Shown piece by piece: positions 43,404 through 53,600 of a stretch of 64,000 nucleotides of DNA; within the stretch, counting starts at the first letter, position 1; each line of letters starts with the position of its first letter. The DNA comes from Flammeovirga aprica JL-4. GTDB lineage: Bacteria > Bacteroidota > Bacteroidia > Cytophagales > Flammeovirgaceae. The stretch spans positions 1 to 64,000 of the forward strand of contig NZ_JABANE010000052.1 of NCBI RefSeq assembly GCF_012844305.1, written 5' to 3'. Made by a program: the position numbers and the translations under genes. The notes below the pieces were generated by a model. That model did not search any database, was not told the origin of the DNA, and saw only the letters and a list, made by a program, of their open reading frames with translations.

Positions 43404-44765
43404 TTACAATTTTTCATCTATTTTATCAACAATACTTTCAATAATTTTGCCTTGGGTATGCGTATGAATTTTGTCTCCTTTTTTAATTTCCTCAGGATTG
43501 ATCAATTTCCCCTCTTTTAATGTCATAGAATAACCTCTCGCTAATATCTCCATAGGATCTTTTGATCTGATACCCACTTCTTTCAAAGAGAGTTGATACT
43601 GTTCATCCTTCATTCTATTTTTTAAAGTATACTTTATTCCTTCCCAAAGATGGCTCAGCCTATCTTCTCCCCTTTTTATTGACATCTTAGAGAACTGAAC
43701 TTCTTTCTGACGTAGCTTAAACCGCTCCATATCTACTTTCCCTGAAGTCATGTTTTGGATTTGAAGAAGCTGCTTCTCAACCATGAAGTGTTGCTTTTCA
43801 ATTTTCTTTTGGAAAGAAGGTAATGTTTTAGTGATATGATATTTTAAAACAGATTTTCGTAAATGAATTTCATCAGAAATATTACGAATAATACTATCAA
43901 GTTTATCCTCTATTTTATTTTCGAAATTAGTTGTCGTATCTAATAGAAAATGAGCTACAGCTGTAGGTGTCTTAAAGTTCTTAAGTGATACCATGTCAGC
44001 GATAGAAAGGTCTCTTTCATGCCCTATACCTGTTAGAACCGGAAGTTTACATTGTGCTATAGCAAACGATAAATGATAATCATCAAATACCGCTAAATCC
44101 GTCTTTGCACCTCCCCCTCTTATCAATGCAATGACATCAAAATCGTTGGGATCAATTTTATGAAGCGCTGCAATCAACTCTTCTCCAGCATGCTGACCTT
44201 GTACGGATGAACTGAAAAGCTGAAGCTTGAATGCGTATTTTGAAGAATTGGCTAATAAATGTTCTTTGAAATCTTCAAAACCTGCTGCTTTACGAGATGA
44301 AATTACAGCAATTCGCTGAGGAACCAATGGTAGTTTATTCTTTTGCTGCCATTGAAAAGCTCCTAATTTTTCAAGCTTTGCAATACTTTCTTTACGGATC
44401 CTCTCTAATTCACCTATACTAAAAGATTCATCCAAGTCCTGCACTTGTAATGAAAGACCGTAAACAGCATGATAATTAATAGAGACTTCTACAAGAATAT
44501 TTACGCCTTCTTTCAATACTTCATTGAAAACGGATTTCAAGCGATGTTTAAATACTTGTAGTTCTGCCCCCCAAATCGTTGCCTTATTTTTGGCGATGAT
44601 ATGACCGTCTTTTTTTTCTATAAGCTCTAAAAAAGCATACCCTGCATTAAACTGCAATTGAGCTACTTCTGCTTTGATCCAAAAGGAAGAATTCACTTTG
44701 GATAAATGAAGTTCAATACTCCTATTGAGCTGTGATAGAGAATAAACGTTTTTACCACTCGTCAT
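43404..44765 (-). CDS. xseA: Exodeoxyribonuclease VII large subunit
   Basis: This 453-residue protein has the N-terminal OB fold (YSLSQLNRSIELHLSKVNSSFWIKAEV is the opening region, about 7-33) and the catalytic domain with KLPLVPQRIAVISS (about 145-158), FDVIALIRGGGAKTDLAVFDDYHL and GIGHERDLSIADMV. A coiled coil (about 285-390) and a C-terminal strand-rich segment follow. The enzyme degrades single-stranded DNA to oligonucleotides in repair. Its start overlaps the TPR gene by 14 bases. Confidence 0.95.
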   Translation of the reverse strand: MTSGKNVYSLSQLNRSIELHLSKVNSSFWIKAEVAQLQFNAGYAFLELIEKKDGHIIAKNKATIWGAELQVFKHRLKSVFNEVLKEGVNILVEVSINYHAVYGLSLQVQDLDESFSIGELERIRKESIAKLEKLGAFQWQQKNKLPLVPQRIAVISSRKAAGFEDFKEHLLANSSKYAFKLQLFSSSVQGQHAGEELIAALHKIDPNDFDVIALIRGGGAKTDLAVFDDYHLSFAIAQCKLPVLTGIGHERDLSIADMVSLKNFKTPTAVAHFLLDTTTNFENKIEDKLDSIIRNISDEIHLRKSVLKYHITKTLPSFQKKIEKQHFMVEKQLLQIQNMTSGKVDMERFKLRQKEVQFSKMSIKRGEDRLSHLWEGIKYTLKNRMKDEQYQLSLKEVGIRSKDPMEILARGYSMTLKEGKLINPEEIKKGDKIHTHTQGKIIESIVDKIDEKL

Positions 44766-45087
44766 CTTCTTCTAATTGAAAATTAGTATACGCAGACTGC
44801 AGCTCTTTTAAAGCATGATGATCTTTCTCCTCTTGACATACCTTCAAACCGACTTTATAAATCTCTTCTGCCTTATCTGCTTGGTTGTTTTCAGCATAAG
44901 CATAAGCCGCATGATAATAAGTACCCGTATAAGTCTTATGTTCATTTAGAAGGATTTCATAATATTTGATGGCTTCTGACCAATTCTCTTCAGAGGCATA
45001 TTCTGTGGCAATACCATATATTACAAAAGGATCTGATGGATCCTCTTTATAAAAAGCAAATAGCTGATCTAATCTATCTTTGTTCAT
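44752..45087 (-). CDS. Small tetratricopeptide-repeat protein
   Basis: This 111-residue protein is almost entirely TPR: units around residues 17-50 (GIATEYASEENWSEAIKYYE) and 51-85 (YHAAYAYAENNQADKAEEIY). No signal peptide is visible, so it is probably a cytoplasmic adaptor. It heads the operon with xseA, overlapping it by 14 bases. Its partner is unknown. Confidence 0.78.
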   Translation of the reverse strand: MNKDRLDQLFAFYKEDPSDPFVIYGIATEYASEENWSEAIKYYEILLNEHKTYTGTYYHAAYAYAENNQADKAEEIYKVGLKVCQEEKDHHALKELQSAYTNFQLEEDDEW

Positions 45088-45140
45088 TTTTTATTCTTTA
45101 AAGCGAAAGATAAATAATTTCAGTATTTCATCAAACAAAA

Positions 45141-45173
45141 GAAGGTCAGCTCTTTTTTAAAGAACTGACCTTC
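45141..45173 (-). terminator. Terminator of the cation antiporter gene
   Basis: GAAGGTCAG (45141-45149) and CTGACCTTC (45165-45173) form a perfect 9-base stem with an inner pairing; the minus strand continues with TTTTGTTTG. Confidence 0.85.
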
Positions 45174-45193
45174 ATTTTATAATGTTATTCCAA

Positions 45194-46363
45194 TTATTTA
45201 TGGAAAGGACTTAGATTCACTAATATGTCATTCACATCAATCAAGAAGTCGCTTAAACCTTTAATAAATGATGCATCATAAGTATATGCCAAAGTATATA
45301 TAATAAACAGAACATAAAGAAGCATCAATAAATAACCACTCTTTGCTCCAAGACGTTTTCTTTTAGCTCCAATGTAAAAAATCACTGTTGCAAAGAAAGT
45401 CATAAATAGAAGTAAGACTCTGAATTGACCAATAAAGTTCATCTCACCATCTCCACCTGTCATCACAATGCTTTTGTCATATACCAAAGTATAAATAGTC
45501 AATGGCATACCCAAAGCGAAACAGATATCGAAAATATTACTTCCTAATGCATTTGAAATAGCATCATTATATGCTCCATTATTGGCACTTTTCACTGAGA
45601 TAATCGTATCAGGAACTGAAGTGGCAGCCGCTGCAAAAATCAAGGCCACAACGTAAGTGTTCCAGTTCAAGCCATCTCCCAACATCTCACAACCTGTTAC
45701 TAGTAAGTGACATGAACCACCTACAATTGAAGTTGAAAGAATAAGAAGAATCCAAGCTCTCGAAGAACTCATTTCATTGTTACCCAATATTGCATGAGAT
45801 AAATCAAGCTTCAGCAGTGCTTTTAAACGTCCACCTGAACCTGCTTCATATTCATAATCATCGTCCTCGTCACCTTCTGAATCCATTTTCACAAAGAATA
45901 AAGAAATGACATAAACTATATAAAGCGACATCAAGAAAGCTCCATGATACCACTCTAACGTTTTTTCAGAAACAAAAATGATCAAACAGAGAATACAAAG
46001 CATTAAAGCAATACCATCTCTTAATATAACCTTAGGGTTTACATTGATATATTGAACTTTTCTGTTGACAACAATAACACTCATGATTACTGCTGCAGGA
46101 ATAATCATAATATTAAAGACGGCACTACCGGAGGTTGTACCAATACCACTGGCGAAACCAGCTGCATCACCTGTCAATACTAAAAAGAAAAAAGTAGTAA
46201 AAAGTTCTGGCATTGAACTACCGATCGCATCGATTGTCGCCCCTTTTACTCCTCCCTTCATATTACGGCCTAAGAATCCTGATGCGTCTTCAAAACCATC
46301 GCATGCTTTCCAGATAATAATGCATGCAAAAAATATAATAACAAGACCTGAGATTATCTCCAT
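45194..46363 (-). CDS. CaCA-family cation antiporter (Na+/Ca2+ exchanger-like)
   Basis: This 389-residue protein has about ten transmembrane helices and two inverted alpha-repeats. The first has IDAIGSSMPELFTTFF and SGSAVFNI; the second has AAATSVPDTIISVKSANNG and SNALGSNIFDICFALG. Acidic residues in PEL and PDT are the expected ion ligands. An acidic cytoplasmic loop (SEGDEDDDYEYE, about 160-172) separates the halves. It lies 26 bases after the MBL-fold gene and is probably cotranscribed. Confidence 0.87.
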   Translation of the reverse strand: MEIISGLVIIFFACIIIWKACDGFEDASGFLGRNMKGGVKGATIDAIGSSMPELFTTFFFLVLTGDAAGFASGIGTTSGSAVFNIMIIPAAVIMSVIVVNRKVQYINVNPKVILRDGIALMLCILCLIIFVSEKTLEWYHGAFLMSLYIVYVISLFFVKMDSEGDEDDDYEYEAGSGGRLKALLKLDLSHAILGNNEMSSSRAWILLILSTSIVGGSCHLLVTGCEMLGDGLNWNTYVVALIFAAAATSVPDTIISVKSANNGAYNDAISNALGSNIFDICFALGMPLTIYTLVYDKSIVMTGGDGEMNFIGQFRVLLLFMTFFATVIFYIGAKRKRLGAKSGYLLMLLYVLFIIYTLAYTYDASFIKGLSDFLIDVNDILVNLSPFHK

Positions 46364-46389
46364 TATTTGTTTAACCTATTAAAAAGTTT

Positions 46390-47280
46390 CTAGTTCAATT
46401 TTTTCTGCCAATACCTCAATAATCCTGCAACACTCATAAATGGTGGATTTGCAGCATCATATTGTTTCAGCATTTCTTCCGTCAAATTTAATGCCCTTAA
46501 TGCACTATCAACATGATTTATAAAAAGTTCTTCCATTTCTGGGAGGGACAATTCTTGGTCAATATAACCTTTAATAAGTTCAGCGGTGTCATAAAGGTCT
46601 TTTTCTAGCGCAATAAGATGACTTTCTATATCACTAACGGCTCCGAAGTGAGTTAAGTATAATTTAGAGGGAGATATTTTACGAATTAGGTCAATTGACA
46701 CCTGCCATTTCTCCAAATTAATGTCTGGAGGAGGACAAGGAGCCACTACAGGACCATTTTCAATTTTCACACCTGCCACATCACCAGTGAATAAATTTTC
46801 ACCAACTTGCCATGCAATATGATGATTTGCATGTCCAGGTGTGTGCCAAGCTTTTACTTCAACCTCTCCAATTGTAATTATCTCTTCATGATCAGTAGCA
46901 TGCAATAAATCAGCAGGAATAGATTTCATATCACCCCAAAGTCGATCCATATCTTCTTTGTAGATCATTTTAGCGGAAGCCATAAGCTTACTAGGATCGG
47001 CCATATGCCTCTCCCCAAAAGGGTGAAGATAAACTTTTGCTCCATATTCTGCAAATTTCCAAGCCGCGCCTGCATGATCTAAATGTATATGAGTAATAAA
47101 AACATGCTGAATGTCTTTTGGTGTATACCCATGCTTACTCAGTTGCTGCTCTAAATTTTTGAAAGTGGAAAAAGGACCTGTTTCGATTAAAAAGGGGCCG
47201 TTTGATGTCTCAACTAAATATGAAGCTATAGCTTCTTCATTCTCGAGGAAGTTAAGGTCTAAAGTATGTACTGTTAACAT
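46390..47280 (-). CDS. MBL-fold metal-dependent hydrolase
   Basis: This 296-residue protein has the beta-lactamase-fold metal motif THIHLDHAG (about 65-73), HTPGHANHH, FTGDVAG and LTHFGAV in the right order for a binuclear hydrolase of the glyoxalase II type. The C-terminal 90 residues are helical. Substrate is unknown. A perfect palindrome GTATCATGATAC lies 178 bases upstream of its start. Confidence 0.83.
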   Translation of the reverse strand: MLTVHTLDLNFLENEEAIASYLVETSNGPFLIETGPFSTFKNLEQQLSKHGYTPKDIQHVFITHIHLDHAGAAWKFAEYGAKVYLHPFGERHMADPSKLMASAKMIYKEDMDRLWGDMKSIPADLLHATDHEEIITIGEVEVKAWHTPGHANHHIAWQVGENLFTGDVAGVKIENGPVVAPCPPPDINLEKWQVSIDLIRKISPSKLYLTHFGAVSDIESHLIALEKDLYDTAELIKGYIDQELSLPEMEELFINHVDSALRALNLTEEMLKQYDAANPPFMSVAGLLRYWQKKLN

Positions 47281-47583
47281 TTAATATAAATTAGGATAAA
47301 AATTTATTGTACCAAAAAATCAGTACTTGCTGAAAGTATCATTATACTTCAATGTAATTTAACAGAAATCAGTTTAGAAATAATTCCAAAACACTCGATA
47401 ATTATGTGCAACTGATAAAAATCAACTCCGGAATATGATATAAAATTTATTTTTCATGTATCATGATACTTATACAAAAGTATTAGCAAGATGACACTAA
47501 ACAGTGTTAAGTAATAAGATCAAATTCTATTTTGTACTTAAACCAACACTTCGGTTTCATTAGAGCATGTTTCAAACATACTC
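47281..47583. other. Intergenic region between MBL-fold gene and methyltransferase
   Basis: No gene is seen. It contains the palindrome at 47458-47469 and, next to the methyltransferase stop, an imperfect hairpin (about 47562-47583, ATGTTT/AAACAT core) lacking a T-run. The rest is AT-rich. Confidence 0.5.
47458..47469. promoter_or_regulatory. Perfect 12-base palindrome, possible operator
   Basis: GTATCATGATAC is a perfect palindrome in the gap upstream of the MBL-fold gene. It is too short and loopless for a hairpin and could bind a dimeric regulator. No second copy was noticed in the window. Confidence 0.25.
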
Positions 47584-48291
47584 TTATTTTATTCCTCCAA
47601 ATGCTCCAAAGCATAAATTTTTATGCAGGATTTCAGTAGAAGAGAAACCAATCTTTTTCATCAATTCCAATTGATAAGTAATAGATCGTGGTGAATCTTC
47701 TTTTTCAATATAATCTAACACTTTTTCTCTATACTCCACACCTCCAACACTTTCCAAGTAAGATCCATATTTCTCCCAAATAATAGCATTTACAGCAGGA
47801 TTTTCTTGAAGGACTAAATCTGAAATCATCAGACACCCACCTTTTTTCAGTAATTTAAAAAGCTTCGTAAATGTCTCTTCCCAGTCATTATCATCTCTCA
47901 AATGATGTAATACTGCACCTGCAAGAATAATATCAAATTTCCCTTCTTCAAGATTTACTTTTCGGATATCTCCCTGTAGCGTTGTTACATTTCCATTTGT
48001 TTCCTGACTTACTCTTTCTTGTGCCCTTTCAAGCATCGGCGAGCTTAAGTCAACAAGGGTACAATTGAGATCAGGGATTTTTGTCAACATTTTAAGTGAG
48101 TAATTACCGGCCCCACAGCCGATATCTAAGAGCTCTTTTGCATCAATATTTACACTTTTAGCAGCCTCAGTAATCAGTTCCAAACTATTGGTAGCATCAA
48201 TAGTTGAAACTTGGCCTGTTTCTAAATTTGAGAAGCGTTCAACATCATTATCAAATCGCTCCTGAATTTCTTCAATTGTTGATTTTTGCAT
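47584..48291 (-). CDS. Class I SAM-dependent methyltransferase
   Basis: This 235-residue protein has motif I LLDIGCGAGNYSLKML (about 55-70), an acidic motif II (CTLVDLSSPMLERA) and the post-motif GDIRKVNLEEGKFDIILAGAVLHHL. Fold and AdoMet binding are clear. The substrate is not identifiable; it resembles small-molecule methyltransferases. It is monocistronic and divergent from the secreted protein gene at 48445. Confidence 0.83.
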   Translation of the reverse strand: MQKSTIEEIQERFDNDVERFSNLETGQVSTIDATNSLELITEAAKSVNIDAKELLDIGCGAGNYSLKMLTKIPDLNCTLVDLSSPMLERAQERVSQETNGNVTTLQGDIRKVNLEEGKFDIILAGAVLHHLRDDNDWEETFTKLFKLLKKGGCLMISDLVLQENPAVNAIIWEKYGSYLESVGGVEYREKVLDYIEKEDSPRSITYQLELMKKIGFSSTEILHKNLCFGAFGGIK

Positions 48292-48444
48292 AGAAAAGTT
48301 CGTTAGTTTAATTTTTTCGTATTTAAAGTCATGTTAAATTACTAAAGGATTCTTTAAAATCAAGAATTCAACCGCTCATTCTTTTTTGTATATTGTAATA
48401 AATTGCTTCTTTAATGTAACTTTAGCGCTTATAAGTTAAATAGC

Positions 48445-50613
48445 ATGAATAACTCACAAAGGATTTTTTTCATATTCGCTTTACTATTTTTTTCTTGTTT
48501 GGGAGAGGATGTTTACGCTCAAAAAGTAAATCATTACATTAAAGATATTGAGATTATTAGTGATACCACAATTACAAATCTCACTTCACATGGTATTATT
48601 TTAAACCGAAAAAGGAGAAATGAGAAAACATTACCTTTCCATTTTAATAGTATTGATCAAGTTTTTGAAGTAAGAGTTTACCTTAAAAATGATGACAATA
48701 TTGTTGATTTGAAATTAATACCTACATCTGAAATCAAGGTTGTAGATTATCCTCTGCCTGTTGCTGACAACATCTATAAATTCCGAATTCAATTCAATAA
48801 AGCCACTACCACTCTCCGTCCGTCTATCATTATTGCTTTATGGACAGCAGATGGCAAGGAACTCCCCTACGAACAACAATTAATGCCTTTTACAAATACT
48901 AGTATTGAAGTCATTGATAAAAAAGGCAGTGAGATCCGAGAGCTTTATATTGGAGAAGAAAAAGAATACGAAATATTGACCAATCACCCCATGAATATAA
49001 GGGTGGATAATATTTGGCATGAGCAGGAGTTTATGTCATGGAGAGTTTCAAGGAGAGAGAATCGAATTTTTCTAGGGGTATTACCAAAATCTTTGAATAC
49101 ATTCTCTACTGAAATAGCTTTGGAAACTTTTGCTCCCAATTTCCTTTTTGGTCAACCTCAATATGAAACACTTCCTCTTAATCTAAGGTTTACTGTAAAA
49201 GCTCCTCGTCTGACATTCCTCTCTACTGATAAAAGTGAGGTAGTTTATGATGCAGAAGAACATGGTCAGGATGGTGTTGAAATTCAAATACAGCAAAATA
49301 GAAAGTTATTGCTGAACAAGACCTATCGAATTGAAGCACAGGAAGAAAAAGGTGGAAAATTGGTTGCTGAGCTATTTACTAAAAATAATTTAAGTAACAA
49401 CCGTACAATGTGTTCTTTGAGAGTTTATGACTATCATAACTTTCAAGACGGTTATCTTTATATCAAAGATGGTGATGACCCTGCATTTATCACCAACTTT
49501 AGCATAATCTCAAAAACCATCATCAAAAGCATTCAAGTATTGCACGCGGGTAAAAACTGGACGGACAATTTAAATGTTTATCCTGGAGAAACTGTTGCCA
49601 TCAAATTTGAAGGAGAACAAATGCAACATGCTCGTTATATGTTTGATGGATTGAGAAATTTAAGCATTGACTCGGTCAACATCACAAAAGATATGCAAAC
49701 CATGCAGATTTCAATTCCTATTAACATTAACCGAAAAGAATTGAAGATCTTTAACGGGGATGAGTTTACAGGACATTCACTGAAAGTAAAGGAAAAGCAA
49801 TCTCCTAGAAACTTTGATTTTGTAACGATCGATTATGGTAATGCTCCAAAACTGGTATCTGAAATAGAGAAGCCAATCTTTTATTTTAAAGCCATGACGG
49901 ATGTAATTCTCCGATTCAACCCTGATTGGATTGATGACGGACTTTTATATGGTAAGCAATATATCACATTAGATGTACGAGTTATTGGCCCTGCCGGTCA
50001 GCTTGTTGAAATTGCTAAAGATGAAAATATTGTAATCTGCCCTGGAAGCTCTTCTCCAAGATATCATAATTACGAGAAAAATAATTGTACAGATCCGCTC
50101 ATAACACTCAATAAATATCTAGGAATCAAGACTCACAGATTGCAGGACTGGTCAAAAATTGAAATTTACATCAAACACCAAAAGGATAAATACACAGAGC
50201 AAGTCCATACTAAGAAAATTGAAATATACGCTGCACGAAAATCTCAGTTTGATGTAGAACTTTCATTCCCTGCAGGTTTGCTTGTTAAAAAAACAAATGA
50301 AGACGACATTTCATCTGGTATCAGCGGTATTAGTATCTCTGCAATTGCTCAATTTAAGTTCTTTAAACCTGGAACAATTGGCAAAGTGAGACCTTACCGT
50401 ATTGGTGTGGGTTCTATTGCACTTAATGCATTTAACCTTAGCGACAATACCGATATTGACCGAGATTTGGGAATTGTAGCACTTGGAAGTGTCCATCCCT
50501 TACAACGGCCTGGCCGAAAACTATCCCTACCATTATATGTTGGATTTGGTTATTTCCTAAAGGCAGACACCTTTTTCTGGATGATTGGTCCCGGTATCAG
50601 TGTAAGTTTCTAA
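48445..50613 (+). CDS. Large exported protein of unknown function with barrel-like C-terminus
   Basis: This 722-residue protein has a signal peptide (about 1-25, ending VYAQ). Residues 30-590 are strand-rich and may form several beta-sandwich modules, with no catalytic motif I recognise. The last 120 residues (FDVELSFPAGLLV onward) alternate polar and hydrophobic residues, and the end GPGISVSF with terminal Phe looks like an outer-membrane beta-strand signature. A weak -7 box (TAACTTTA, 48417-48424) precedes it. It converges on the histidine kinase gene with only 10 bases between stops. Surface or periplasmic location is inference. Confidence 0.65.
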   Translation: MNNSQRIFFIFALLFFSCLGEDVYAQKVNHYIKDIEIISDTTITNLTSHGIILNRKRRNEKTLPFHFNSIDQVFEVRVYLKNDDNIVDLKLIPTSEIKVVDYPLPVADNIYKFRIQFNKATTTLRPSIIIALWTADGKELPYEQQLMPFTNTSIEVIDKKGSEIRELYIGEEKEYEILTNHPMNIRVDNIWHEQEFMSWRVSRRENRIFLGVLPKSLNTFSTEIALETFAPNFLFGQPQYETLPLNLRFTVKAPRLTFLSTDKSEVVYDAEEHGQDGVEIQIQQNRKLLLNKTYRIEAQEEKGGKLVAELFTKNNLSNNRTMCSLRVYDYHNFQDGYLYIKDGDDPAFITNFSIISKTIIKSIQVLHAGKNWTDNLNVYPGETVAIKFEGEQMQHARYMFDGLRNLSIDSVNITKDMQTMQISIPININRKELKIFNGDEFTGHSLKVKEKQSPRNFDFVTIDYGNAPKLVSEIEKPIFYFKAMTDVILRFNPDWIDDGLLYGKQYITLDVRVIGPAGQLVEIAKDENIVICPGSSSPRYHNYEKNNCTDPLITLNKYLGIKTHRLQDWSKIEIYIKHQKDKYTEQVHTKKIEIYAARKSQFDVELSFPAGLLVKKTNEDDISSGISGISISAIAQFKFFKPGTIGKVRPYRIGVGSIALNAFNLSDNTDIDRDLGIVALGSVHPLQRPGRKLSLPLYVGFGYFLKADTFFWMIGPGISVSF

Positions 50614-50623
50614 AATTGTAATT

Positions 50624-53600
50624 TTATACCATCAAGAACTCTACGAAGAATGAAGTACCGTCACCTTCTGTAGTTTCAAACCATATACTACCTCCCATCT
50701 GTTCAATCCCCCTTTTTGCAACGGCCAAACCAATCCCTGATCCCGTTTCTTTGGTCGTGAAGTTAGGTACGAACACTTTATTCTGTACATCTTCTGGAAT
50801 TCCTTTGCCATTATCAATCACTGTAACGATGGCTTTTTCTCCATTTTCGTAGAGGTCTAAAATTATTTTTGATTCTTTGTCATCATCTATGGCTTGAATA
50901 CCGTTCAAGATCAGGTTGCTTAATATTCTTGCTGTCAATTTTTCATCACCTTCTACAATCACATCTGCACCCACTTGTGTGTTTGAGAAGTGAATATTCG
51001 ACTTACTAGAATGCAATAGAATGGTTTGCTGAATAACTTTTGACAAATTAAATTCTTCACGCTTAGGAACAGGCATCGTTGCAAAAGATGAGAAGGAAGT
51101 AACAATACCACTCAGGGTATCCACTTGATTGATCAGCATTTTGGTAGCTTTCATCAATTTTGGATTATCATCATTCTGTGCTACTCTTTCCAATTGCTGC
51201 AAATATAATTTCATTGGCGTCAACGGGTTCTTGATCTCGTGTGCTACTTGTTTTGCAACGTCTCTCCACGCACTTTCTCTCTGACTTTGTTCCAGTTCCT
51301 TTTTAGATTCCTCCAGCTTGGCAAGCATTTTATTATACTCCCCTACTAACTGACCAAATTCATCATGTGCTGTGTAATGAATCGGCTCGTTTTTCTTACT
51401 CAGAGTGATTCGGTTCAATTCTGGTATGATCAACTTAATCGGGCTTAAAAGTCCTTGTGCAGCGTAGTGTACTATTGGCAGTAATGTCAGGAACAAGATG
51501 GTAAATATCATCATGATCGTTGTAATTACCTCAAGCGATCTATCATCCAATCGGTTTAAAGATTTAAAGAAAGGGATACTGACAATACCCATTACTTTAC
51601 CCGTATTAAATGCTTTTACACCAATATAAGAAGTGTTGTATTCTAAAGTTCCTATCTGTTCTTTCAACACTACCCTCGTTTTCTTTTCCTCTACAATCCC
51701 AACATAAGCTTGAGGGTTAATTTCATCTGAAAGAATTTTCTCATCAAAGATTTCATTATCGGATGCAGACTGAAGAATCCCTTGCTTGTTATAAAAACGG
51801 ATATCAGCTTGCATAATATCAGACAACTCTTCAATGAAAACATCAAGCTTTATCGCATCATTTTCTGTATAATTTTTAGAAAGCTCATGATTCTTAAAGA
51901 GGTTACTTGCCACAATCTGAGCTTTTTCAAGATACTGCCTTTCGACTTCCATCTTAGTAGTAGTTACCATGACTGAACCCATTACAATCGCCAATAAAAA
52001 GATGGGAAAGAAAATGGATAGGTTGAGGTAAATCTGTACTTTGGTAGTGAAACTTCTAGAATATTCTGAAGGGTTTCTGAGGTAATTGGTCAGGTTAAAA
52101 GTAAAGAAAACAATAAATACCAATACGGTGAAATAAGTCGAAAATGCCTTAAAATAGTTGAGATAATTGAATTCTTTGGACGAAATAACTACAATCCTAT
52201 TGTTTGTATTTGGCAATAATAAGTGTTCATAACCATTGAATTTCACATTGGACAATAGATAAATCGTTCCCTCTTTAAAAGATTCTTCAAGGAAATTATT
52301 AGAGTAATTATAATCACCCGCACTGAATATCAATTCTCCTTTAAAGAAAATAGCATATGAATAATCCTCTTGTGAATTTCCAATGATAAAATCTTCATCC
52401 AATAGCGTAGACCTAAAGTATTTACCGCCAATTGATTTTTGATAAAGTTCGATCAGACAATAACCCAATGTATCAGTGGATTCAAACTTATCGATGATAG
52501 GTATATTACAAAGATAACTGTAGGTACCTTTCTGAAGGTCCATTTTAGTATTCAAACCTAATTTTACTTCTTCATCATTATTTTCCTTAAACGTATTCAA
52601 CAATTGATCGTAATCATATTCACCCGAAACATTTTCACCGTTATCAAAAAGCATATTCACTTTGATATCAAATCTATTGCCTAGCCATTCAACTAATTCG
52701 AGTTTAATGTTTTTGGAGACTTCGATACCATAAGGCTTATTAAGGAATGCCATTGCATCAATCACACTATTATCCTCTTCAATTTGAGCGATCGTTTTCT
52801 CCAATAGGGTTTTCACGAAATCATCATTATCCATCAATTTTAATGCGAACTGTTGCTTAAAGTTCTCATCTTTTTTAGTCTGAACGCCTTCGATAACAAT
52901 TGCACCCATAGTGGAGAAAAGCACTATATGTGAAATAAGATACATAATCGCTGGAAACCTTCCGCTTGCATAGTAGTTCGGTGATTTGATCATTAAAGAA
53001 ACGCCTATAAAAATGGCGACTAAGTTGATCAGTATAAGATCAAATGGCTCAAAGAAAAACTGAAGAATAAAAACGGTCAGTATTGATATTAGTAAAGCAA
53101 TTGATTTTCCATAGAAATCCAGCCACCAGCAAATTAGTCTCATAAAGAAGTGTGCTATCAGTCCCATCATCAAGAAACCCATCAAAGCGATTAATTGCGA
53201 TAAGAAAATCAGCGTGCTCATCTCGAAAAAAGTCAGCTCTATTTCATAAGTGAGGATAATCTCCAACACATTGACAAATACCCCTTTAAAACCATTGATA
53301 ATAAAGAAGTAACCTATAATCATCAATACACTTATACCTATCTTCACTCTAGAATCTAGCTCGAGAATTGATCGTATAGAAAATAAATGTCTGAAATTTT
53401 TAGAGATCCACCTGAATATTAATAAGCAAAAAGTGAAGTCTAATAATATCACCCCCATTGAATCCCATGACCCTACAAAAGAAGTTTGTATTGGTTCTAG
53501 TATTTTGTACTCATCATTGATCATCGGGTTACTAATAATATCCAGTACTACTTGATGTAGCAACACAACTCCGATGATAAAAATGGACAGCATCACAAAA

